Below are positions 1 to 6,778 of a stretch of 13,434 nucleotides of DNA, one piece after another; the stretch's first letter is position 1; the number at the start of each line of letters is the position of its first letter. The notes under the pieces were generated by a model. The model was not told where the DNA came from. It did no database searches and was given only the letters and a program-made list of their open reading frames with translations. The stretch is from the NCBI GenBank assembly GCA_964518335.1, contig CAZFDT010000112.1:1-13434 (forward strand), in the 5' to 3' direction. The stretch comes from CAZFDT01 sp964518335. Its GTDB lineage: Bacteria; Planctomycetota; Phycisphaerae; Phycisphaerales; Phycisphaeraceae. Both the position numbers and the translations under genes were made by a program.

Positions 1-66
1 CACTGCAACACTTCATTCTACCCCCGCCCGGTGCGGCGCATAGTCCTCGCGGGGGTAAAATTCCGG

Positions 67-101
67 GGGTATCGGGTACCGGGTGTCGGGTGTCGGGTGT
101 G
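67..101. repeat. Heptanucleotide tandem array (5 x 7 bp)
   Basis: Five consecutive 7-bp units can be read: GGGTATC, GGGTACC, GGGTGTC, GGGTGTC and GGGTGTG. The units differ at only two or three positions. Similar 7-bp G-rich units recur at the far end of the window (13218-13245, and inverted at 13289-13320), which suggests a dispersed repeat family in this genome. The arrangement resembles the heptanucleotide STRR repeats described in filamentous cyanobacteria, but relatedness is not implied. Confidence 0.75.
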
Positions 102-150
102 GCCAGAACGCATGGGCTGGACTTGCCCACGTTTGCTGGCCGCGCCGCGG

Positions 151-156
151 TATGAT
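151..156 (+). promoter_or_regulatory. -10-like hexamer TATGAT
   Basis: TATGAT matches the sigma-70 -10 consensus at five of six positions and stands out in GC-rich surroundings. No -35 hexamer sits at a 16-18 bp distance. It lies 30 bases upstream of the possible 39-codon ORF at 186. It may be a weak promoter or chance. Confidence 0.2.
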
Positions 157-185
157 GCCGTGACACCTTCCCACCGGGAGCCACC

Positions 186-305
186 ATGCCGCGCCGCCCG
201 CCAACTCACGATAGAGTCCACCTTGAATCCGCGCCCCCGGCCGCGAAAACACCCCTACAAAGGTTCCTGACACCTTATCCACCTCTCCCTAATCGTGTAA
301 AATGA
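186..305 (+). CDS. Possible small ORF (39 aa), doubtful
   Basis: An ATG follows GGGAG at a usable distance (six bases), and the frame runs 39 codons to TGA. The product begins MPRRPPTHDRVHL and is Pro- and Arg-rich, with no recognised domain, signal peptide or membrane segment. The reading frame passes through the hairpin element at 259-276, which argues against coding. It could be the 5' remnant of a lost gene, or chance. I do not recognise it. Confidence 0.15.
   Translation: MPRRPPTHDRVHLESAPPAAKTPLQRFLTPYPPLPNRVK
259..276. repeat. Small hairpin element AAGGT-N7-ACCTT
   Basis: Positions 260-264 (AAGGT) pair with 272-276 (ACCTT) around a 7-base loop, giving the sequence AAAGGTTCCTGACACCTT. 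The 3' half, TGACACCTT, also occurs at 161-169, and both copies are followed within a base or two by CCACC. From memory the sequence resembles short hairpins found beside REP-associated (IS200-like) tyrosine transposases in many genomes. No transposase is visible here, so this is a tentative solo-element call. Confidence 0.3.
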
Positions 306-466
306 TGGCATCAAAAAATCATGGCGTCGCGGTCGGATACGGGTATGCGTGCATTATCAGCCGGTGCTTCTGCTTGTGAAATCGCCCAAGAATTGAACTG
401 GTACGCTTTTTTCCGTGGCGCGGCCGGGGGTCGCGGCATGGCGGCTGGCGCGGGGCGTGTTGCTGA

Positions 467-3400
467 TTATGTGTGGGTGGTGTGGCCGTGGTGCTGGATG
501 GGTCCGGTCTGGCGTGTGAGCCAGCGAAGGGCGATGAAGAAGACGGGGGTGAGGAACAGGCCGAAGGCGGTGACGCCGAGCATGCCGAAGAAGACGGCGA
601 CGCCGAGGGTGACGCGCATTTCGGCGCCTGCGCCTTTACCGGTCATGAGGGGGACGACGCCGAGGATGAAGGCGAAGCTGGTCATGAGGATCGGGCGGAG
701 GCGCAGGCGGCAGGCCTCGACGACGGCGTCGTGAGCGTTTTTGCCCATTTCCTGCTGCTGCTTGGCGAACTCGACGATGAGCACCGCGTTTTTGCACGCC
801 AGGCCGGCGAGGACGATGAACCCGATCTGTGTGAAGATGTCGTTGTTGAGTCCCCACCAATAGACGCCCGCCAAGGCGCAGAGGATGCTCATGGGCACGA
901 TCAGGATGATGGCCACGGGCAGGGCCCAGCTTTCGTACTCGGCCGAGTGGGTCAGGAACACGAAGAGGATGCACAGGGGGAAGATGAGCAAGGCGGTGTT
1001 GCCCGCGGCGATCTGCAGGAAGGTGAGTTCGGTCCACTCCGAGATGAAGCTCTGGCCCAACTCGGCCTGGGCCAGTCCGTCCACGATGGCGATCGACTGA
1101 CCGCTGCTGACGCCTGGCGCCGGCACGCCGTTGACCGCGGCGGCGGGGTAAAGGTTGTAGCGTGTGATCTGCGCCGGTCCGGTGATTTCCTCGATGGTGG
1201 CGAGGGTGCCCAGCGGTGTCATGGAGCCGTCGGCGGTGCGGACCTTGAATTGTCGGACCTGTTCGGCATCGACGCGAAATGCCTGGTCGGCTTGGAGCTT
1301 GACTTGCCAGGTGCGTCCGAACTGGTTGAAGTCGTTGACGTAGTACCCGCCGGTGAACACCTGCAGGCTGTTGAACACCTCGTTGAGGGGGATGCCCAGG
1401 GTCTTGGCCTTGGTGCGATCGACATCGACGAAGAGCTGGGGGGTGTTGGCGCGGTACTGGGTGAACATCGTGCCGATGCCCGACTGCGTGCGTCCGGCGG
1501 CGACGAACTGATCGACCTGCGTCTGCAGCGCCTCGGGTCCGAGATTGCCGCGGTCCTCGATCATGACCTTGAATCCGCCTGCGCTGCCCAGGCCATCGAC
1601 CGGGGGTGGGCCGAAGACGGCGATGGCGGCCTCGGGGATCGCCGCATTGAGCTGGGCGGTGAGTTGGCGTGCGATCGCGTTGCTCTTGTGCTCGGGGGCA
1701 TGGCGATGCTCGAACTCCTGCAGGGGGATGAACACCGTGCCGAAGTTCGAGGCGTTGGCGTTGAGAATCATCGAGTAACCGCTGACGCTGATGGTGTGCC
1801 CGACGCCCTGAGTCTGGCGTGCCAGTTCGCTGACCTGCTTCATGACGTGGTCGGTGCGTTCGAGCGACGCGGCGTCGGGCAACTGGACGTTGGCGATGAG
1901 GTAGCCCTTGTCCTGCTCGGGGATGAATCCGGTGGGGACGGTGAGGAAGCCCAGGTAGGTGAGGAAGAGCAGCCCGCCGTAGATGGCGAGCATGATGATG
2001 GAGATGCGCAGGGTGCCTGCGACCATGCGGCTGTAGCCGTGTTCCATGGCGGTGAAGACGCGGTTGAAGCCACGGAAGAACCAGCCGAGGGTGAGGTTCA
2101 TGATCCAGGTGACGGGGTCGCGCATCTCGTGCTTGGGCTTGAGGATGATCGCCGCGAGGGCGGGGCTGAGCGTGAGGGAGTTGAGAGCGCTGATGAGCGT
2201 GGCGGTGGCGATGGTGAGTGCGAACTGGCGGTAGAACTGGCCGGTGATGCCCGAGACGAAGGCGGTGGGGATGAAGACGGCCGACAGCCCGAAGGCGATG
2301 GCGATGACGGCGACGGTGACCTCGTCCATCGTCTTGATGGCGGCCTCGCGTGGCGACAGGCCATGCTCGATCCAGCGTTCGACGTTCTCGACGACGACGA
2401 TCGCGTCATCGACGACCACGCCGATGGCCAGCACCAGCCCGAGCATCGACAGGTTGTTGAGCGAGAACCCCAACATGGCCATGACCGCCAGGGTGCCGAT
2501 GAGCGAAACCGGCACCGCCACCAGCGGGATCAACGCTGTGCGCCAGCTCTGCAGGAAGACGATCACGACGATCGCCACGAGGATGAACGCCTCGATGAGC
2601 GTCTTGAACACCTCGTGGATCGACTCGGCGACGAAGGGCGTGGTGTCATAGACAATGGCGTAGTCAAGCCCCTGTGGGAACGTCGCCTTGAGCTCGCGCA
2701 TCTTCTGTTGTACGCCCTCGGCGGTCGCCAGCGCATTGGACCCGGGCAACTGGAAAATCGCCACGCCCACCGCCGGCTTGCCATCGAGCTCGCACGTCTG
2801 GTCCATGCTCTTGGCGCCCAGCTCGACGGTCGCGATGTCCTTGACGCGCGTGAGGGCGCCGGCCTCGCCCACTTTCACGATGATCTCGCTGAACTGCTCG
2901 GGGTCCATCAAGCGTCCGAGCGTGGTCATCGAGAGCTGATAAACCTGCCCGCTGGGGATCGGCGGCTGGCCGATCGCGCCGGCGGCGACCTGCACGTTCT
3001 GCTCGCGCAGCGCCGCGATCAGGTCGTCGGCGGTCAACGCGCGCGACGCCATCTGCTCGGGGTTGAGCCACAGCCGCATCGAGTAGTCCTGCTGCCCGAA
3101 CATCGTCACGTCACCCACGCCCGGCAGACGCGCCAGCTCGTCGCGCACGCCGATCGTCGCGTAGTTGCTCAGGTAAAGCTGATCCTTCGACCCGTCGGGC
3201 GAGAAAAGGTTCACCACCAGCAGGATGCTCGGTGACTTTTTCTTCGTGCTCACACCCATCTGCTTGACCACGTCGGGCAGCGTCGGCAACGCCAGCGAGA
3301 CGCGGTTCTGCACCAGCACCTGGGCCATATCGATGTTCGTGCCCAGCGCAAACGTCACGGTCAGGTTGTACGAGCCATCGTTGTTGCACTGGCTCGACAT

Positions 3401-3631
3401 GTAGAGCATGTTCTCCACGCCGTTGACCTGCTGCTCGATCGGGGCGGCCACGGTGTCGGCAATCACCTGGGCGCTGGCGCCGGGGTAGTTGCAGCTGACC
3501 TGCACCGTCGGCGGGGCGATGTCGGGGTACTGCGCCACGGGCAGCACCAGCGCCGACACCAACCCCGCGATCGTGATCACGATCGACAACACGCTGGCAA
3601 AGATCGGCCGGGCGATAAAAAAGCGACTCAT
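467..3631 (-). CDS. RND multidrug efflux transporter, AcrB/HAE1-type inner-membrane pump
   Basis: A proton-driven inner-membrane pump that exports amphiphilic compounds across the envelope with an adaptor and an outer-membrane channel. The 1054-aa length fits the HAE1 family (about 1030-1050). It opens with MSRFFIARPIFA, the usual start followed by TM1, and then a large periplasmic loop. TM4 carries the paired proton-relay aspartates in VVDDAIVVVEN (D408 and D409). TM10 carries the matching lysine in LACKNAVLIVEF (K947), so the proton relay looks intact. A second periplasmic loop lies between TM7 and TM8. The ATG is preceded by GAGG at a 6-base spacing, close to the stop of the adaptor gene 12 bases upstream, so the two genes are probably cotranscribed and translationally coupled. 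No outer-membrane factor gene is adjacent. Substrates cannot be told from sequence. A 920-codon open frame on the opposite strand is a compositional shadow. Confidence 0.96.
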   Translation of the reverse strand: MSRFFIARPIFASVLSIVITIAGLVSALVLPVAQYPDIAPPTVQVSCNYPGASAQVIADTVAAPIEQQVNGVENMLYMSSQCNNDGSYNLTVTFALGTNIDMAQVLVQNRVSLALPTLPDVVKQMGVSTKKKSPSILLVVNLFSPDGSKDQLYLSNYATIGVRDELARLPGVGDVTMFGQQDYSMRLWLNPEQMASRALTADDLIAALREQNVQVAAGAIGQPPIPSGQVYQLSMTTLGRLMDPEQFSEIIVKVGEAGALTRVKDIATVELGAKSMDQTCELDGKPAVGVAIFQLPGSNALATAEGVQQKMRELKATFPQGLDYAIVYDTTPFVAESIHEVFKTLIEAFILVAIVVIVFLQSWRTALIPLVAVPVSLIGTLAVMAMLGFSLNNLSMLGLVLAIGVVVDDAIVVVENVERWIEHGLSPREAAIKTMDEVTVAVIAIAFGLSAVFIPTAFVSGITGQFYRQFALTIATATLISALNSLTLSPALAAIILKPKHEMRDPVTWIMNLTLGWFFRGFNRVFTAMEHGYSRMVAGTLRISIIMLAIYGGLLFLTYLGFLTVPTGFIPEQDKGYLIANVQLPDAASLERTDHVMKQVSELARQTQGVGHTISVSGYSMILNANASNFGTVFIPLQEFEHRHAPEHKSNAIARQLTAQLNAAIPEAAIAVFGPPPVDGLGSAGGFKVMIEDRGNLGPEALQTQVDQFVAAGRTQSGIGTMFTQYRANTPQLFVDVDRTKAKTLGIPLNEVFNSLQVFTGGYYVNDFNQFGRTWQVKLQADQAFRVDAEQVRQFKVRTADGSMTPLGTLATIEEITGPAQITRYNLYPAAAVNGVPAPGVSSGQSIAIVDGLAQAELGQSFISEWTELTFLQIAAGNTALLIFPLCILFVFLTHSAEYESWALPVAIILIVPMSILCALAGVYWWGLNNDIFTQIGFIVLAGLACKNAVLIVEFAKQQQEMGKNAHDAVVEACRLRLRPILMTSFAFILGVVPLMTGKGAGAEMRVTLGVAVFFGMLGVTAFGLFLTPVFFIALRWLTRQTGPIQHHGHTTHT

Positions 3632-3643
3632 CGTCGGCCTCGC

Positions 3644-4894
3644 TCAGTTAGGTGTGCCCGGAGCCTGGGGTGACGCCGTCGCTTCGGCAGGAGGCGTCGT
3701 GTCCGATGGGACCAGGGCGTCTGCGGTCGCCTGCGTGTCCGGCGGCAGCAACGACGGATCGATCTCCGACGCGCGGGGCGTCACCTTACCCCCGGGTCTG
3801 GTGCGCAGGACGCCCGTGACGATCACGCGGTCGTCGGCGCCGAGCCCCGACTCGATCGGCCGCAACTGCCCAATCGCTTTGCCCGCCACGACCGCGCGAC
3901 GCTCCACCTCATCGCTGCTGTTGACCACCAGCACATACCGGCCGCCCTGATCCTGCTGCACCGCTGCGTCGGGCACCAGCATCACCGTCCCGCTGTCAAA
4001 GGGAGCCCGCAGCCGAACGAACAGTCCCGGCAAAAGCTCGTTCCTCGGATTGGCAAACACCGCACGCACCTGCAGCGTGCCCGTCTGCGGGTTCACCGTG
4101 TTGTCGGCAAAGTCGATCAGGCCCGCGTGCGGGTAGCCCGGCTCGTTGGCCATGCCCAACTGCATCGGGGCCATGCGCTTGGCCCGCGTGGGCTGACCCT
4201 GCGCCACGCGACGCGACGTCATCATCAGGATGTCGCGCTCGCTCACGTCCACGTACGCATAGATCTCGTCCTGCCGTATCACCGTCGTCAGCAGCGTCGG
4301 GTCTGAAGCGCCTACCAGCGTACCCAGATCCACCTGGTTCACACCCACGATCCCCTTGATCGGGCTGCGCACCTGCGTGAACTCCAGATCCAGTTTCGCA
4401 CCATCCAGCGTCGCCTTCGCATAGTCCCTGGCCGCAAGCGCCTGGTCACGCTTGGCCTTCCACTCGTCCACTTCAAGCTGCGTCGCGGCGTTCTTCGCCA
4501 GCAGCTCCTGCGCCTTGCGGTACTGCACCTCGATAATGTCGGCCGCGGCCTTCTTCCCCGCCAGGTCCGCCTCCGCCGCCGCCACCGCCACTTCAAACGT
4601 CCGCTGGTCTATCGTGAACAACAGGTCGCCAGCGTTGACCAGCGACCCAGGCGAAAAGTGCATCTGCGCCAGGAACCCCTTCACCCTCGCCCGCAACTCC
4701 ACCGTCTCCACGCCCGTCGTCGAGCCGGTGTACTCCAGATACCGCGTCACCGTGCGCTGCACTGGCCTGGCGACCACCACCTCCGGCGGCGGCGGCGGCA
4801 CATACGCGTTCTCCTTAGGCTTGCACCCGAGCATCCACATGCCCGTCGTCAACACGATCAGCCACGCCACAGCGCCGCACCTGGATCGATTCAT
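3644..4894 (-). CDS. RND efflux periplasmic adaptor (membrane-fusion lipoprotein, AcrA/MexA family)
   Basis: Links the RND pump encoded just downstream to an outer-membrane channel. It is 416 aa from the chosen ATG. The N-terminus MNRSRC plus a hydrophobic stretch ends in the lipobox MLGC, so C24 should be lipidated and the protein membrane-tethered. A Pro-rich linker (about 33-37) follows. Then come the family's lipoyl half-motif GFLAQMHFSPGSLVNAGD (about 73-90), an alpha-hairpin rich in Ala, Glu and Lys (about 100-165), the second lipoyl half (RSPIKGIVG) and beta-barrel segments, ending in a Pro/Thr/Ala-rich tail. A GTG 26 codons further upstream is in frame, but starting there would bury the lipoprotein signal, so the ATG at 4894 is preferred. 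The gene is first in a two-gene operon with the pump. A promoter candidate lies about 170 bases upstream. Confidence 0.93.
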   Translation of the reverse strand: MNRSRCGAVAWLIVLTTGMWMLGCKPKENAYVPPPPPEVVVARPVQRTVTRYLEYTGSTTGVETVELRARVKGFLAQMHFSPGSLVNAGDLLFTIDQRTFEVAVAAAEADLAGKKAAADIIEVQYRKAQELLAKNAATQLEVDEWKAKRDQALAARDYAKATLDGAKLDLEFTQVRSPIKGIVGVNQVDLGTLVGASDPTLLTTVIRQDEIYAYVDVSERDILMMTSRRVAQGQPTRAKRMAPMQLGMANEPGYPHAGLIDFADNTVNPQTGTLQVRAVFANPRNELLPGLFVRLRAPFDSGTVMLVPDAAVQQDQGGRYVLVVNSSDEVERRAVVAGKAIGQLRPIESGLGADDRVIVTGVLRTRPGGKVTPRASEIDPSLLPPDTQATADALVPSDTTPPAEATASPQAPGTPN

Positions 4895-5064
4895 ACGCCC
4901 TGGTCCAATCGCGAATGTGCCCTCACCATGACTTGCCTGACACGATCCGGCCTCACCCACCCCTTGCGCCACACCCGATCGCCTCGGCGATCAACTGCGA
5001 AGCGACTCTCTGAAACGCGCCATCACCACGCCCTTGTCGCCCACACAGGACACCACGGTCGATT

Positions 5065-5092
5065 ATTGTACCTTGCCTTTACGCGGCGTCAT
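5065..5092 (-). promoter_or_regulatory. Candidate sigma-70 promoter for the efflux operon
   Basis: Read on the minus strand, ATGACG (5092-5087) is followed after 16 bp by TACAAT (5070-5065). This gives four of six matches at -35 and five of six at -10. Transcription would begin near 5058, leaving a leader of about 160 bases before the adaptor ATG. The local sequence is AT-richer than its surroundings. The 12-bp repeat array begins about 57 bp upstream of the -35. Confidence 0.45.
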
Positions 5093-5149
5093 CCACTGGC
5101 CCGCCTATGCGTGCAGAGCAGACAGGCGACTCGTCGGTCGGGCCATAGC

Positions 5150-5228
5150 CGGGGCACTGCCGGGACCACTTGCGGGACCACTTCCGGGGCAATTTCCGGG
5201 ATCACTTCCGGGATCACTTCCGGGGGGG
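5150..5228. repeat. 12-bp tandem repeat array (about six units)
   Basis: The consensus unit is CGGGATCACTTC. Successive units start at 5150 (11 bp, diverged), 5161, 5173, 5185, 5197 and 5209, followed by a partial G-run to 5228. The last two units are identical; the fourth (CGGGGCAATTTC) is the most diverged of the full-length copies. The array lies between the promoter candidate of the efflux operon and the leader of trpB2. It could be a replication-slippage minisatellite or an array of protein-binding sites. Sequence alone does not decide. Confidence 0.85.
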
Positions 5229-5313
5229 CGTAGAGGCTGGCGACGGCTATTCGCCCCCGCCGGGGCGCGGCGGCGGTGCGGCTTTGCACCGGGTGCGGGG
5301 GCGGCGTAGGCTG

Positions 5314-5341
5314 GTGGGCTCGTGGGGGGGACGAGGCCCAC
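5314..5341 (+). promoter_or_regulatory. Hairpin enclosing the trpB2 ribosome-binding site
   Basis: GTGGGCTCGT (5314-5323) pairs with ACGAGGCCCAC (5331-5341), with one bulged G, across a loop of seven G residues. The stem ends one base before the ATG at 5343. The only good Shine-Dalgarno candidate, GAGG at 5333-5336 (six bases from the ATG), lies in the 3' arm, and the G-run lies in the loop. Closed, the hairpin would limit ribosome access, so translational control is possible. In GC-rich DNA it could also be incidental. Confidence 0.45.
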
Positions 5342-5342
5342 G

Positions 5343-6716
5343 ATGAGCGACACGATCAAGTACGTGCTGAATGAGCGGCATCTGCCGCGTGTCTGGTACA
5401 ACCTGCAGGCGGACCTGCCCCGGCCTTTGCCGCCGGTGCTGCATCCGGCGACGGGGCGGCCGATCGTGCCCGAGGATCTGGCGGCGATCTTCCCCGACTC
5501 GCTCATCGAGCAGGAGGTTTCCACCCGGCGGGAGATCGAGATCCCCGGGCCGGTGCGCGACATCTATCGGCAGTGGCGGCCCAGTCCGCTGTATCGCGCC
5601 CGGCGGCTGGAGAAGCTGCTCGATACCCCGGCGCGCATCTTTTACAAGTACGAAGGCGTCAGCCCCGCGGGGTCGCACAAGCCCAACTCGGCGGTGCCGC
5701 AGGCCTACTACAACCAGGCCGCGGGCATTCGCAAGCTCAGCACCGAAACCGGCGCCGGACAGTGGGGCTCGTCGCTGGCGATGGCGTGTGCGGCGTTCGG
5801 CATGGAGTGCCAGGTGTTCATGGTGCGGGTGAGCTACGAGCAGAAGCCCTACCGCAAGGCGCTGATGCAGACGTACGGCGCGACGGTGGTGCCCAGCCCG
5901 TCGAACCTGACCGCCGCGGGCCGGGCGATTCTGGCCGAGCATCCCGACACGCCGGGGTCGCTGGGCATCGCCATCAGCGAGGCGGTGGAGGTGGCGGCCA
6001 AGAGCAGCGACACGAACTACGCGCTGGGCAGCGTGCTCAACCACGTGGCGCTGCACCAGACGGTGATCGGTCTGGAGTCGATGGAGCAGATGGACCTGGC
6101 GGGTTTCGAGCCGGACGTGATCGTGGGCTGCACGGGCGGGGGGAGCAACTTTGCGGGGATCGCGTTTCCGTTCATCGGGGCGCGGCTGCGCGGCGAGCGG
6201 TATGCGAAGATGCGGGTTGTTGCAGTGGAACCGGCGGCGTGCCCGTCGCTGACGGCCGGGGCGTATGCGTACGACTACGGCGACACGTCGAAGCTCACGC
6301 CGCTGCTGAAGATGCACACGCTGGGCTCGACGTTCGTGCCCCCGCCGTTCCACACCGGCGGGCTGCGGTATCACGGGATGGCGCCGATGGTGAGCCATCT
6401 GAAGGACCTGGGTCAGATCGAGGCGATGGCGTTGCACCAGACCGAGTGCTTTGCGGCGGGCGTGCAGTTCGCCAAGGCCGAGGGCATCCTGCCGGCGCCG
6501 GAGGCGACGCACGCGATCGCCGGGGCGTTGCGCGAGGCGATGCAGTGCAAGGCGGAGGGGTCGGCGCGGACGATCCTGTTCAACCTGTGCGGGCACGGGC
6601 ACTTCGACATGAGCGCGTACCAGGCGTATCTCGACGGGAAGCTGCGTGACTACGAATACCCGCGCGAGGAGATCGCCATGGCGCTGGCGGCGTTGCCCAG
6701 CGTGCAGACGGCCTGA
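5343..6716 (+). CDS. TrpB2-type tryptophan synthase beta chain (PLP enzyme)
   Basis: A fold-type II PLP enzyme that condenses indole with serine to form tryptophan. It is 457 aa, the long TrpB2 form rather than the roughly 400-aa TrpB1. The PLP-binding lysine is K113 in GSHKPNSA. The catalytic glutamate is E135 in ETGAGQWG. The phosphate-binding loop is GCTGGGSNF (262-270), and the TrpB2-like C-terminal motif CGHGHFD is at about 416-422. The ATG at 5343 is chosen because GAGG sits six bases upstream and the product starts with the family-like MSDTIKYVLNERHLP. An in-frame GTG at 5322 is less likely. No trpA or other trp gene is in the window. TrpB2 proteins often lack the TrpA-contacting surface and may salvage indole or serve as the only TrpB. 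Which applies here is unknown. Confidence 0.93.
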   Translation: MSDTIKYVLNERHLPRVWYNLQADLPRPLPPVLHPATGRPIVPEDLAAIFPDSLIEQEVSTRREIEIPGPVRDIYRQWRPSPLYRARRLEKLLDTPARIFYKYEGVSPAGSHKPNSAVPQAYYNQAAGIRKLSTETGAGQWGSSLAMACAAFGMECQVFMVRVSYEQKPYRKALMQTYGATVVPSPSNLTAAGRAILAEHPDTPGSLGIAISEAVEVAAKSSDTNYALGSVLNHVALHQTVIGLESMEQMDLAGFEPDVIVGCTGGGSNFAGIAFPFIGARLRGERYAKMRVVAVEPAACPSLTAGAYAYDYGDTSKLTPLLKMHTLGSTFVPPPFHTGGLRYHGMAPMVSHLKDLGQIEAMALHQTECFAAGVQFAKAEGILPAPEATHAIAGALREAMQCKAEGSARTILFNLCGHGHFDMSAYQAYLDGKLRDYEYPREEIAMALAALPSVQTA

Positions 6717-6728
6717 CGACGGCGCGGG

Positions 6729-6750
6729 CCGAGGCTTTGCGAAGCCGCGG
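6729..6750 (+). terminator. Weak hairpin after trpB2
   Basis: CCG-A-GGCTT pairs with AAGCC-G-CGG around the loop TGCG, with one A/G mismatch. It starts 13 bases after the trpB2 stop. No U-run follows, so it is not a standard rho-independent terminator. It may be an mRNA 3'-end structure or attenuate readthrough into the next gene, which starts only 62 bases after trpB2 ends. Confidence 0.25.
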
Positions 6751-6778
6751 ACGCCATTGCACCGATTAACAGTGAACC

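Larger units (their letters stand above)
1..466. other. Intergenic region without a convincing gene
   Basis: This stretch lies downstream of the RND pump gene, which ends here on the minus strand. The open frames on either strand have poor initiation signals and run through tandem repeats, so they look like chance frames in GC-rich DNA. It does hold a 7-bp tandem array (67-101), a -10-like TATGAT (151-156), a doubtful 39-codon ORF (186-305), two copies of TGACACCTT (161 and 268) and a small hairpin (260-276). I see no clear rho-independent terminator for the pump operon: the A-run at 314-319 has no good stem next to it on the minus-strand side. Confidence 0.6.
4895..5342. other. Divergent intergenic region between the efflux operon and trpB2
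   Basis: About 450 bases separate the two divergent genes. The region holds a minus-strand promoter candidate (5065-5092), a 12-bp tandem array (5150-5228) and two hairpins near the trpB2 start. One is CGGTGC-N6-GCACCG at 5274-5291, and the other encloses the ribosome-binding site at 5314-5341. Small open frames through the array read as tetrapeptide repeats (such as PEVI) only because 12 is a multiple of three. None has a convincing start. Confidence 0.6.

Noticed and set aside
473..3235. 920-codon open frame on the plus strand opposite the RND pump
   Set aside because: It is a mirror of the pump gene's codon bias. The product is dominated by Asp, Glu, Gly, His and Arg with no domain or credible start, while the minus-strand frame is an unmistakable AcrB homologue.
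4895..4972. GTG start 26 codons upstream for the adaptor
   Set aside because: It would place residues before the lipoprotein signal and lipobox, so the ATG at 4894 fits better.
5150..5228. CRISPR array
   Set aside because: The units are 12 bp and directly adjacent, with no unique spacers of 25-40 bp, and no cas genes are present.
5034..5309. Open frames through the 12-bp array that encode tetrapeptide repeats (LPGS, PEVI)
   Set aside because: Any 12-bp repeat gives a tetrapeptide repeat in every frame. No ribosome-binding site or recognisable domain supports either strand.
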